A DNA stretch of 64,000 bases from DATKMS01 sp035541735 (GTDB taxonomy: Bacteria > Desulfobacterota > Binatia > HRBIN30). The first letter of the stretch is position 1. The number at the start of each line of letters is the position of its first letter. Below are positions 48,722 through 57,039 of this stretch, piece by piece. The position numbers and the translations under genes were made by a program. Location of the stretch: positions 1 through 64,000 of the forward strand of contig DATKMS010000266.1 in NCBI GenBank assembly GCA_035541735.1, read 5' to 3'. The notes under the pieces are model-generated. The model saw nothing but the letters and a program-made list of their open reading frames with translations, was not told the origin of the DNA and ran no database searches.

Positions 48722-49477
48722 ATGTCAGGCACGCTTGCCGGCAAAGTCGCACTGGTCACCGGCGCCTCCCGAGGAATCGGTCGAGCCATCGCACACAAGC
48801 TCGCCGTGGCCGGCTGCGACGTCGCCGCCAACTACTACAACAGCCACGACGAGGCTGCAGCGCTGTGCGCCGAGATCCGTGCCCTCGGTCAGCGGGCGTA
48901 TGCGATCCAGGGCAACGTCGCCAACCCGGAAAGCGTCGATGAGATCATCGCCGCGTTTCGTACGCATTTCGACCACCTCGACTTTCTGGTGAGCAACGCC
49001 GCCAGCGGTGTGCTCAAGCCCGCGCTGGAGATGACGCTCAAGCATTGGCGCTGGTGCCTGGAAACCAACGCCCTGGCCCTGAACCTCCTGGCGCAGCGGA
49101 CGGTGCCACTGATGCCGCCGGGCAGCCGCATCGTCGCGATCTCCAGCCTTGGGGCGCACTATGCCATGCCGAGCTACGGCTTCGTCGGTGCCTCGAAGGC
49201 GGCGCTGGAATCCTTGGTGCGCACGCTGGCGCAAGAACTCGGACCGCGCGGCATTCGCGTCAACGCGGTGAGCGCCGGACCAGTCGATACCGATGCGTTG
49301 CGCTCCTTCCCGCAGCGTGAACAGCTGCTCGCCAGCTTTGCACAGCGCGCGCCAGCCGGGCCCGTACTGAGCACTCAGGACGTCGCGGGAGCTGTCTATC
49401 TCCTCTGTCTTCCCGAGGCCAGCATGGTGTCGGGGCATACCTTGGTGGTCGACGGCGGATTTTCCATTGTGAGCTGA
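48722..49477 (+). CDS. fabL: FabL-like enoyl-ACP reductase III
   Basis: An SDR of 251 aa that would reduce the trans-2-enoyl-ACP double bond. It is distinctive of FabL: NAASGVLKPALEMTLKHW, SYGFVGASKAALESLV and NAVSAGPVDTDALRSFPQRE follow the Bacillus FabL sequence closely, while the cofactor motif is VTGASRGIGRAI. FabG-like activity is a less likely alternative. ATG 48722 follows GGAAGG. First gene of an eight-function rightward fatty-acid operon, divergent from the ArnT-like gene by 87 bp. Confidence 0.87.
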   Translation: MSGTLAGKVALVTGASRGIGRAIAHKLAVAGCDVAANYYNSHDEAAALCAEIRALGQRAYAIQGNVANPESVDEIIAAFRTHFDHLDFLVSNAASGVLKPALEMTLKHWRWCLETNALALNLLAQRTVPLMPPGSRIVAISSLGAHYAMPSYGFVGASKAALESLVRTLAQELGPRGIRVNAVSAGPVDTDALRSFPQREQLLASFAQRAPAGPVLSTQDVAGAVYLLCLPEASMVSGHTLVVDGGFSIVS

Positions 49478-49492
49478 CGGCTGACGACACCG

Positions 49493-50263
49493 ATGCCTGC
49501 AAGCTTTCTGCACGACTCCGGTCTCGCCAACAAGGTCGCCATCGTCACCGGTGGCAGCCGCGGGATCGGGCGGGCCATCGTTGAGCTCTTTGCCGCGGAG
49601 GGTGCCGAGGTGACCTTCCTCTTTCGGGAAAACACCTCGGCCGCAGCTGACGTCGTCGCTGCGGGACGCGCCGCCGGGCAGCAGATTGCCGCGGAGCAAG
49701 TAGACGTGTGCGACGCCGACGCGTGCGCCGCGCTGGTGGAGCGGGTGGCGGAGCGCTGCGGGCGCATCGACGTGTTGGTCAACAACGCCGGCATCATCCG
49801 CGACAATCTGCTCGGCTTTCTTGAAACCGATGACGTGCACGCCGTCCTCGACACCAACGTCGGTGGGGTGTTCAACGTCACGCGCGCGGTCGTGCCGCAC
49901 ATGATCGCCCGCCGCGCCGGCACGATCATCAACGTCAGCTCCGTGGCCGGCGACAGAGGCGGGCGCGGGCAAACCAACTACGCTGCCAGCAAGGGTGCGA
50001 TCAACGCCTTCACTCGTGCGCTGGCGGTAGAGCTGGCACCACGCCGGATCACGGTGAACGCGGTCGCTCCCGGGGTCATCGAAACCGAGATGTCGCGACA
50101 GCTGCGCGAGCGTGCCGGCAGTGAGGTGCAGTCGCGCATTCTGCTGCGCCGGCCGGGGACGCCGCTGGAAGTTGCCTATGCGGTCTGCTTCCTTGCCTCG
50201 CGCTATGCCGAATACATTACGGGGCAAGTGCTGCACGTCGACGGCGGATTCAAGATGGAGTGA
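49493..50263 (+). CDS. fabG: 3-oxoacyl-ACP reductase FabG-like
   Basis: A 256-aa SDR with VTGGSRGIGRAIVEL, VNNAGIIRDNLL, INVSSVAGDRGGRGQTNYAASK (Ser-Tyr-Lys triad) and NAVAPGVIETEM, which match FabG closely. It reduces 3-oxoacyl-ACP. It starts 15 bp after the FabL-like gene and precedes an ACP gene by under 10 bp; it is presumably the dedicated ketoreductase of this operon. Confidence 0.92.
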   Translation: MPASFLHDSGLANKVAIVTGGSRGIGRAIVELFAAEGAEVTFLFRENTSAAADVVAAGRAAGQQIAAEQVDVCDADACAALVERVAERCGRIDVLVNNAGIIRDNLLGFLETDDVHAVLDTNVGGVFNVTRAVVPHMIARRAGTIINVSSVAGDRGGRGQTNYAASKGAINAFTRALAVELAPRRITVNAVAPGVIETEMSRQLRERAGSEVQSRILLRRPGTPLEVAYAVCFLASRYAEYITGQVLHVDGGFKME

Positions 50264-50272
50264 AGCGAAGTG

Positions 50273-50701
50273 ATGCCGATGGAGATCAGCAGGGAAGAGG
50301 TGCTGGCGGTGCACCCGAAGGTTGCCGAGATCATGGCCGATGCGCTGGCATGCGACGTCGAGCAGCTCGGGCTCGACGTGCCGCTCATCGACGGGCTCAA
50401 TGCCGAATCGATCGACTTCCTCGACATGGTCTTCCGCCTCGAGCGCGCCTTCAAGGTGAAGATCCCACGCGGCAAAATCGTCGAGGATGCACGCGGCGAG
50501 CTGTCGGAAGCCGAGTTCGAACATAAAGGCGTGCTGACTGACGCGGGTCTGGCGCGGCTACGCGCCTACCTGAGCGAGGTGCCGGCCGAGCGCTTCCAGT
50601 CGCCCATGAAGGTGGCCGACGTGCCGCGGCTGTTCACGGTCGAGACATTTTGCCGGCTCGTCGTGCGCGCCCGGCGCACGGCCGGGCTGGCAACTCCTTG
50701 A
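50273..50701 (+). CDS. Acyl carrier protein with C-terminal extension
   Basis: A 142-aa ACP-like protein. The phosphopantetheine site is the Ser in GLNAESIDFLDMVFRLE (about residue 46), preceded by a helix-1 region IMADALACDVEQL. A normal ACP is about 80 aa; the remaining 60 residues (with LTDAGLARLRAYLSEVP and PRLFTVETFCRLV) form an extra helical segment. The site GLNAESID departs from the common GxDSL. The gene may start at GTG 50270 or ATG 50273. It resembles specialised ACPs such as AcpXL. Confidence 0.9.
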   Translation: MPMEISREEVLAVHPKVAEIMADALACDVEQLGLDVPLIDGLNAESIDFLDMVFRLERAFKVKIPRGKIVEDARGELSEAEFEHKGVLTDAGLARLRAYLSEVPAERFQSPMKVADVPRLFTVETFCRLVVRARRTAGLATP

Positions 50702-51570
50702 ACCACCTTGCCGACAGGTTCGGGGACATGCTGCCCCAGCAGCTCGGCACCTTCTCATTCGTCGACCGCATCACCGACAGCGAGGCCGACACGCGTGCGC
50801 GCGGCTCGTTCGCCATTCCCGCGGCGCTGGCGCACTTCTCCCCTTGCCTGGTCGCCGAAGCAGTGGGGCAGCTTGCCGCATGGGTCGTAATGGCGCGGCA
50901 TGATTTCCGGCGGCGGCCGCTCGCGGCACTGGCCGGCGAGGCACATCTCCTCGCTGATGCACTGCCGGGCCGGATTCTCGAACTTGGCGTCGAGATCGAA
51001 GAGTGGGATGATGACGCCGTGGGGTATGCGGGCTGGGCATCCATCGGCGACACGCCGGTCATCCAAGTGAGGAACTGTGTGGGAGCGCTGTTGCCGCTGG
51101 AGAACTTCGACGACCCGGTGACGGCACGCGATCGCTTTGCGTTGCTGCGCGGTCCAGGTGCTCAGCCCGGTCGCTTTCCTGGCGTCGCCGATGCCGGCAT
51201 CCGGTTGATCGAGCGTGAACCGGGCAGGCGGCTGCGGGCGTTGATGAACGTTCCGGAGTCAGCGCCATTCTTTGCGGAGCACTTTCCACGTCGTCCGCTG
51301 TATCCGGCGACGCTCCTTCTCGATGCCCAGATCCGCCTGGCCATCGACCTGGCGCGCGAGGTGGATCGGCCGGCGGCGTACGTCCGTGTTCGGCCCGTGC
51401 GGGTCGCGGACGTCAAGCTGCGATCATTCATCCTTCCCGGTCAGGCGATAGAGACAACGGCGGAGGTGGCTGCGGGGTCGAGCCATACGGTGCTCATTGC
51501 GCTCGCCGCCACAGTGGAGGGAAAGCGGGTGGCGACAGCGCGTGTGGAAGTGGCCGCGGAGGAAACGTGA
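50698..51570 (+). CDS. Double-hotdog dehydratase-like protein
   Basis: A 290-aa protein with two hotdog folds. The C-terminal half carries the FabA/FabZ-like catalytic strip, FFAEHFPRRPLYPATLLLDAQIRL, with His and an Asp in the FabA position (FabZ has Glu). The N-terminal half has FSPCLVAEAVGQLAAW, a related fold lacking the His. It probably dehydrates 3-hydroxyacyl-ACP. TTG 50698 overlaps the ACP stop (TTGA) and is preferred for coupling, but ATG 50728 is a serious alternative. Confidence 0.82.
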   Translation: MNHLADRFGDMLPQQLGTFSFVDRITDSEADTRARGSFAIPAALAHFSPCLVAEAVGQLAAWVVMARHDFRRRPLAALAGEAHLLADALPGRILELGVEIEEWDDDAVGYAGWASIGDTPVIQVRNCVGALLPLENFDDPVTARDRFALLRGPGAQPGRFPGVADAGIRLIEREPGRRLRALMNVPESAPFFAEHFPRRPLYPATLLLDAQIRLAIDLAREVDRPAAYVRVRPVRVADVKLRSFILPGQAIETTAEVAAGSSHTVLIALAATVEGKRVATARVEVAAEET

Positions 51571-52868
51571 GCACGGAACGACGCCGCGTCGCGGTCACCG
51601 GGTTGGGTCTCGTCACCCCGCTCGGCAACGATGTCCGCACGACGTGGGAGGCCTTGCTCGCCGGCCAGAGTGGCGTGGGCCCGATCACGACCTTTGACGC
51701 GAGCGGCTTTCCCGTGTGCATCGCCGCCGAGGTGAAGGAATTCGAGCCGACTCGACACATCGACGACCGCAGACTGCTCAAGTTCGCCAGCCGCTTGCAC
51801 GCCTTCGCGCTGGTTGCTGCCGACGAAGCGCTGCACGATGCCGGCATCCGACCGGTTGCGGACACTGCGGAGCGCTGGGGTTGCGTCGTAGGCAGCGGCA
51901 TCATGGGCAGCGAGTTTCATGAGCTCGCGGCGGTGCAGCGCGCTTGCGCACCCGATGGCCAGCTGAGTGTGCCGCGTCTCTTTGCCGATGACGCGGCTGC
52001 GGATCCCATGGCATTCTGCCGCAGCCAGACGAGTGCGGGGCTGGGTGTGTTGTTGCGGCGCTTCGGCATTCGCGGCTACGCCAGCACCGTGCATACCGCC
52101 TGTGCATCCGGAGGCCAGGCGGTGGGGTTGGCGATGAAGTTGATCCGGCGAGGCACTGCCGACTATGTGCTCGCCGGCGGCTGCGACTCGATGATCAATC
52201 CCGTCGGGCTGTCGGGCTTCTGTTTGCTCGGCGCCCTCTCGCCCGACAGCGACGCGCCGCAGCGGGCCAGTCGCCCCTTCGATGCCACGCGCAACGGCTT
52301 TGTGCTCGGAGAGGGCGCCGGCTTTCTCGTGCTCGAAGAGTGGACGGCGGCATGCCGACGCGAGGCGCGCATCTACGCGGAACTCGCCGGGGACGGCAAC
52401 TCGTTGAGCAGTTACCGCATCACCGACTCCCATCCATCCGGCGATGGGCCGATCCAGGCGATGCGCCAGGCTTTGGCGGACGCCGGAGTGCTCCCGGAAG
52501 AGGTGGACTACTTGAACGCCCACGGTACATCGACACCAATGAACGACCGCAGCGAGTGTGCCGCGGTGCGCGCGGTGTTCGGCGCTCACGTGCCGCAGAT
52601 TGCCGTGAGCTCGACCAAGAGTCTCATGGGGCATCTCATCGCCGGCGCCGGCGCCGTCGAGGCGGCCATCTGCGCCCTGGCTATCCATCACGGCGTCCTG
52701 CCGGTGAACGCGAACCTCGAAGAGCCCGATCCGGAGTGTGCGCTGTCATTCGTTCTTGCCCGGCCCCATCGCCAACATGTGCGCGTGGCCATGTCGAACT
52801 CATTCGGCTTCGGCGGCTCGAACAGTTGCGTTGTCCTACGCAACACCGAAGCGGTGCGCGGGAAGTGA
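51567..52868 (+). CDS. fabF: Ketosynthase FabF-like, complete catalytic triad
   Basis: A 433-aa KAS II-type condensing enzyme. The nucleophile is Cys179 in HTACASGGQA; the two catalytic His are His319 (LNAHGTSTPMND) and His356 (SLMGHLIAGAG). The remainder, with AVTGLGLVTPLG and SNSFGFGGSN, matches FabF throughout. GTG start overlaps the preceding stop by four bases. It forms a pair with the following KS-like gene. Confidence 0.95.
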   Translation: MSTERRRVAVTGLGLVTPLGNDVRTTWEALLAGQSGVGPITTFDASGFPVCIAAEVKEFEPTRHIDDRRLLKFASRLHAFALVAADEALHDAGIRPVADTAERWGCVVGSGIMGSEFHELAAVQRACAPDGQLSVPRLFADDAAADPMAFCRSQTSAGLGVLLRRFGIRGYASTVHTACASGGQAVGLAMKLIRRGTADYVLAGGCDSMINPVGLSGFCLLGALSPDSDAPQRASRPFDATRNGFVLGEGAGFLVLEEWTAACRREARIYAELAGDGNSLSSYRITDSHPSGDGPIQAMRQALADAGVLPEEVDYLNAHGTSTPMNDRSECAAVRAVFGAHVPQIAVSSTKSLMGHLIAGAGAVEAAICALAIHHGVLPVNANLEEPDPECALSFVLARPHRQHVRVAMSNSFGFGGSNSCVVLRNTEAVRGK

Positions 52869-52874
52869 AGACGG

Positions 52875-54152
52875 ATGGGCGCCGACGCAACGCGGGTGAC
52901 GATCACCGGCGCCGGTGCGATCTGCGGCGCCGGCAAGGACCCGGACGCAATCTGGGAGGTGGTGCGCGCTGGGCGATCGGCAATTGCACCGATTCGCCAG
53001 TGGGAGGCTGCGGGTGTGCCGCTGCCGCCGGCCGGCGAGGTCGCGGATCTGGACGCGCGCGAGCTGGTCGCGGATCGCAAGGTCCACAAGGTGCTCCGGC
53101 GCACGGACTTGCTCGGCTTGTACGCGGCGGGCAAGGCCATCGAGGACGCGTCTCTCGTCGCGTATCGCGCGACCCTTGATCCCGTCGCTGCCGCAACCTA
53201 CAGCGATCGTACCGCGGTCTTCGTCGGCTCAGGCGGCGGCACGTATCAGAGCCAATACGATTTCTTCCCCTTGCTCACGGCAGTGCAGGGGGACCTGCGC
53301 GCGTTTGGCGGCGCGCTGAACGCGACAATCAACCCGATGTGGTTGTTGCGCACGCTGCCGAACAACGTGCTGTGTCATATCGGGATACGATATGGGTTCA
53401 AGGGGGCGAACGCCTGCGTGACGCATCACAGTGTCAGCGGAACGCTGGCCATCGCCGAAGCCGCCGCGGCGCTGCGTGCAGGCGAGGCGGAGCGTGCCGT
53501 CGCCGTCGGACACGACGCGCCGATCGAGCCACAGACCATCCTCTACTACCAGCGACTCGGGCTCCTCGCGGCGGATGCCATTCGCCCCTTTGATGGTGCG
53601 CGTAGCGGCAGCCTGCTCGGCGAGGGTGCAGCGGCAGTGGTGCTCGAGACGGCAGCGGCCGCCGCCGCACGCGGCGCCAAAGTCCTCGGCGAGTTCCTCG
53701 GCAGCGCTTGCACTGCCGAAGCAGAAGGGCTGTTGGCCATCCGCGCCGACGGCGACGGCCTGGCACGTGCCATCACACTGGCGCTCGACGACGCCGGGCT
53801 GCAGCCTGCCGATGTGGGCATGATCGTGGCGCATGGCAACGGCACGCGTGCGTCCGATGCGGTGGAAGCCGCCGTGATCCAGCGGCTGTTCGGCCGGACG
53901 CCGCCACCAGTCACCGCGTTCAAGTGGGCGTTCGGCCACCTCCTGGCTGCCTCCGGTGTCGTCGACGCGGTGCTGGCGCTGATGGCCCTACGCCGCGGCA
54001 TCGTGCCCGGTATCGCGACGCTGTGTCACCGCGATCCCGAGTTCGGAGGTTTGCCAGTATCTGCCGGGCCACAGCTGCCGCGCAGCAACGTGGCGCTGGT
54101 CATCAGCCGCGGCTTCGCGGGGACTACCGTCGTGCTGCTCGTCCGAGCGTGA
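52875..54152 (+). CDS. KS-like protein with catalytic Cys replaced by Ser
   Basis: A 425-aa thiolase-fold condensing-enzyme paralogue. Where FabF has TACASG it reads HHSVSG, so the nucleophile position is Ser186. Both His remain: His320 (AHGNGTRAS) and His355 (FKWAFGHLLAASG). The ACP-facing and dimer-interface residues look intact. This matches a KS-beta or chain-length-factor-like partner that lost condensing activity but may decarboxylate or set chain length. Starts 6 bp after fabF, implying a stoichiometric pair. Confidence 0.88.
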   Translation: MGADATRVTITGAGAICGAGKDPDAIWEVVRAGRSAIAPIRQWEAAGVPLPPAGEVADLDARELVADRKVHKVLRRTDLLGLYAAGKAIEDASLVAYRATLDPVAAATYSDRTAVFVGSGGGTYQSQYDFFPLLTAVQGDLRAFGGALNATINPMWLLRTLPNNVLCHIGIRYGFKGANACVTHHSVSGTLAIAEAAAALRAGEAERAVAVGHDAPIEPQTILYYQRLGLLAADAIRPFDGARSGSLLGEGAAAVVLETAAAAAARGAKVLGEFLGSACTAEAEGLLAIRADGDGLARAITLALDDAGLQPADVGMIVAHGNGTRASDAVEAAVIQRLFGRTPPPVTAFKWAFGHLLAASGVVDAVLALMALRRGIVPGIATLCHRDPEFGGLPVSAGPQLPRSNVALVISRGFAGTTVVLLVRA

Positions 54153-54160
54153 GGGTGACG

Positions 54161-55369
54161 ATGGCAATGACGGTGCGTTCGGATCCGCTGATGCGCTGTG
54201 GTATCGACACCGTGGAGATTGCCCGCGTCGAGCGCCTGCTCCGCGAGACTCCCGCTGACGATCTCCTCAAGATCTTTTCTCGTGAGGAGTTATTGGAGAG
54301 TGGTCACAATGCGGGGCGCGCCGCGAGCCTGGCGGCGCGGTTTGCGGCGAAGGAAGCGTGCCTCAAGCTCTTCCCGAGCGAAACGGCGCTGGGCGTGATC
54401 GGCCCGAGCGACTTTTCCGTCGCCCGTGACGGCTACGGCGCACCCCAGGTCAGGTGCAGCCACAAGGCTCTGGAGGTCTTGGATCGGTACCGGGTCAAAA
54501 CCATCGCGCTGTCGTTGACACACGACAAGACCAGCGCGTCGGCTGTCGCTCTGTCTGAGCCCGCCCACGTCGACGTGCCACGCAGCGGCAAGATCATCTT
54601 CTACCTGCTGCCGATTCGCCGACAGGTGATGTTGGCCAATCTGTATCGCGTCTTCGGCGGGCGGCTCACCAATGCGGATATCAAGCGTCTCGCCCAGGCG
54701 CACTACGGGCATCTCGCCCGCGTGTGCATCGAGTTCTTCACGTCTGCGTGGCGCTCACCGGCCGTCCGCGTGGAGAACATCGACGCCATCCTGCGCGCGC
54801 ACGCGCAGGGGAAGGGTGTGCTCGTGCTCACCGGCCATTTCGGGAATTGGGAGGTGGCGACCGTCGGCGGCATCCAGACCTTCCCCGAGTATCGCGGGCA
54901 GTTTCACTTCGTCCGGCGGCCGCTGTTCCCGCGGTGGCTCGAGCGTCTGGTGACGCGACGCTTTCGCCGCAGCGGCCTCGGCGTGTTGCCGAAGCGCGGC
55001 GCGCTCGATGCGATTCTCGACCGCCTGGCAGCCGGCGATGCCGTGGTGTTCGTCTTCGATCAGCATGCGGGCGGCAGAGACGGCATCGCCGTCGACTTCT
55101 TCGGGTACGCAGCCGGCACCTTTCGCAGCCTCGCAGTCATCGCGCTGGCCACCGGTGCGCCGGTCGTGCCGAGCGCGACGTGGCGGGAGGCGGACGGGAG
55201 CCACGTGCTGCGGTTCGAGGAAGCGCTACCCGTCATCGAGGACGAAGATACGAACGCGGCGATCCGCGCCAACACGCGCGCCTACAACGCGGCCATCGAG
55301 CGGCTCGTCCTGCGGCACCCCGAGCAGTGGTTCTGGCTGCATCGGCGGTGGAAGCCGACTTCTCCGTGA
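54161..55369 (+). CDS. Fusion of AcpS-type PPTase and LpxL-type acyltransferase
   Basis: A 402-aa protein that joins two enzymes. Residues 10-135 form a holo-ACP synthase (AcpS): MRCGIDTVEIARVERLL (metal Asp16), AARFAAKEACLKLF (Glu65) and TIALSLTHDKTSA. From about 145 an LpxL/HtrB lipid A acyltransferase begins: catalytic LTGHFGNWEVA (His226-x4-Glu231), FVFDQHAGGRDG and C-terminal RHPEQWFWLHRRWK. The acyltransferase lacks the usual N-terminal membrane helix. ATG 54161 follows GAGGGTGACG. So the same polypeptide can activate ACP and hand its acyl chain to lipid A. Confidence 0.88.
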   Translation: MAMTVRSDPLMRCGIDTVEIARVERLLRETPADDLLKIFSREELLESGHNAGRAASLAARFAAKEACLKLFPSETALGVIGPSDFSVARDGYGAPQVRCSHKALEVLDRYRVKTIALSLTHDKTSASAVALSEPAHVDVPRSGKIIFYLLPIRRQVMLANLYRVFGGRLTNADIKRLAQAHYGHLARVCIEFFTSAWRSPAVRVENIDAILRAHAQGKGVLVLTGHFGNWEVATVGGIQTFPEYRGQFHFVRRPLFPRWLERLVTRRFRRSGLGVLPKRGALDAILDRLAAGDAVVFVFDQHAGGRDGIAVDFFGYAAGTFRSLAVIALATGAPVVPSATWREADGSHVLRFEEALPVIEDEDTNAAIRANTRAYNAAIERLVLRHPEQWFWLHRRWKPTSP

Positions 55370-55445
55370 GCGGGAGGGACTGATGCGGGCTGCGGACAAC
55401 GGCCTCAGGCGCCATCCACGCGAGCGCCCGATCGGCAGTTCCCCG

Positions 55446-56129
55446 CTACCCGAGGGCGACAGGCGGCCCCCACCCGCGTGCGGCGGTTGCGAGAAACGCC
55501 TCCTGGATTTCCTGTACGCTGTAGGCGGCCCCCTCAGCCGTCGGAGGCAACAAGCGCAGCTCCGCCTCCACCCGTGCAAACGGCAGAGGCAGGCGGGCAC
55601 GGTCCCACGACTTGAACGTGACGGCGTGGCTGGCCGCGGTTCTGGCAACGACCACCGCTGCATGCGCCGCGGACACCGTGCGTGCCACACCGTCCTTGAC
55701 CACGCCGCGCGGGCCACGCGGTCCATCGACTGCCAGAACGCCGATGGCACCCGCTTGTATGCGCTGAATGAACTCCTGCGCGCCGTCGACGCCGCGCGTA
55801 GCGCTCGGCAGCGCGACGGAATCGACGCCGAAGTGGTTGAGCGTGGCGGCCATGAGTCTGCCGTCGAGGCTCGGGGTCAACAGCCCGAGCCAGCGGCGTC
55901 CGAATGGCTCCCACATGCGGGCCCAGGCCAGCGATGGCGGCAGCTCCCCGTGGCATACCACCACGATGACCCGCGGCTGCCGGGCGATTTCCTGCACCGT
56001 CGCCTCCGGCAGTTCACGCCGCCGCCAGCTCCAGACCAACAGGCGAAGCGGAACGATGGCGACGGGCACCACCAGCTTTTCGAGAATCCAGAAGCGCAGC
56101 TCCCGCAGCCGTCTGGTCAATGGAGCCAT
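55446..56129 (-). CDS. DUF374 lysophospholipid acyltransferase-family protein
   Basis: A 227-aa membrane-associated protein of the DUF374 family, often adjacent to lpxB/waaA in deltaproteobacteria. Features are VIVVVCHGELPPSLA, LTPSLDGRLMAATLNHFG and the diagnostic LAVDGPRGPRG block. It has an N-terminal hydrophobic segment (VVPVAIVPLRLLVW). Biochemistry of the family is not settled; acyl transfer to a glycolipid fits the neighbourhood. Convergent with the AcpS-LpxL gene, 76 bp between stops. Confidence 0.85.
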   Translation of the reverse strand: MAPLTRRLRELRFWILEKLVVPVAIVPLRLLVWSWRRRELPEATVQEIARQPRVIVVVCHGELPPSLAWARMWEPFGRRWLGLLTPSLDGRLMAATLNHFGVDSVALPSATRGVDGAQEFIQRIQAGAIGVLAVDGPRGPRGVVKDGVARTVSAAHAAVVVARTAASHAVTFKSWDRARLPLPFARVEAELRLLPPTAEGAAYSVQEIQEAFLATAARGWGPPVALG

Positions 56130-56145
56130 GGGGGCGCAGCGATCG

Positions 56146-57033
56146 TCAGCGGTGGGCGAGGCGGGCGCCGCACAGCTTCTCCAAGATACTGAGCGGTGCC
56201 TTGTCGGGTAGGAGCAGGCTGCGGCGCGGGATGATGTAGGTTTGCTCCAAGGCGTAGCGTCCCGACAGCGCCGCGTGCGGCACGAAATCGGTGAACACGA
56301 TCCAGGTCGAATTCGGCGGAAACTCCCACTCGTGTTTCTTGCACGTGGCTTGGAACAGGCGATTCGCCTTCAGGTAGTCGTGAAAACGCAGCATGAGATC
56401 GTCGTAGAGCGAGGGCTGCCGAACGCGGATGCCGGCGGCACGGGCTGCTTTGACGATGCGGCGGCGCCACTGCGTCGCCACGGGCAGTGTCAGCGCCGCT
56501 GAGCCGGTGAACTGCGAGGCCAAGACGTCGAAGGCATCGGTGGTCACCCAGCGGCGCGGCTCGCGCGGATTGATATTGCTGAACACCCGCAGAATGCGGT
56601 TGCCATTGGTCGGCCGCGAAGGAAAGGCGTCGATGTGTAACAGGTCGTTGCGCGCCCGCCGCGGCAGGCTGCGTCCCTCCTCCTCTTGCGGCCGGAAGCT
56701 GGCGTAGTCGACCGTCCACGCCCCGGCGTAGAGCGGCAGCAGTGATGCCAGAAAGTGTGTGACCTGTTGCGAATATCGCCGCATGATGGAACGCAGCGTC
56801 TCTGCATCCCCCGAGTGGCGCTCGACGAACCCGCTGACACGGTCCCGCTGCGGTTCATAGGCGATGTTCTTATGACGCCTATCCAATTGTTGGGCGAGCA
56901 GGAACGCGCGCTGGTCAGCGTCGAGGTCGAAGGGCAGTTGAGGAAACACGAGCAGCTGCCCCTCCTCCAGGCGCCTGCTGTACGCGCGTCCCTGGTCACC
57001 ATTTCCGTTGTCGTTGGGTTGTGACAAGTTCAT
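56146..57033 (-). CDS. kdoO: Kdo 3-hydroxylase KdoO
   Basis: Fe(II)/2-oxoglutarate dioxygenase that hydroxylates the Kdo residue of lipid A to Ko. The 295-aa protein shows the family hallmark HIDAFPSRPTNG (His133/Asp135, facial triad) then NRILRVFSNINP and a distal His253 in DFVPHAALSGRYALEQT. It lies in an operon with DUF374 (17 bp between). The start codon lies 6 bp from that of the divergent waaF, so both genes must have promoters in each other's coding region. Confidence 0.9.
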   Translation of the reverse strand: MNLSQPNDNGNGDQGRAYSRRLEEGQLLVFPQLPFDLDADQRAFLLAQQLDRRHKNIAYEPQRDRVSGFVERHSGDAETLRSIMRRYSQQVTHFLASLLPLYAGAWTVDYASFRPQEEEGRSLPRRARNDLLHIDAFPSRPTNGNRILRVFSNINPREPRRWVTTDAFDVLASQFTGSAALTLPVATQWRRRIVKAARAAGIRVRQPSLYDDLMLRFHDYLKANRLFQATCKKHEWEFPPNSTWIVFTDFVPHAALSGRYALEQTYIIPRRSLLLPDKAPLSILEKLCGARLAHR

Positions 57034-57039
57034 GAGGCG

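Noticed and set aside
53229..53939. Minus-strand frame of 236 aa inside the second KS gene
   Set aside because: Antisense shadow; no ribosome site or motif.
48722..55369. Reading the operon as an aryl-polyene or polyketide cluster
   Set aside because: The key aryl-polyene genes (AMP ligase, ammonia-lyase, MMPL exporter) are absent and the only acyltransferase is an LpxL-type fusion in an LPS region.
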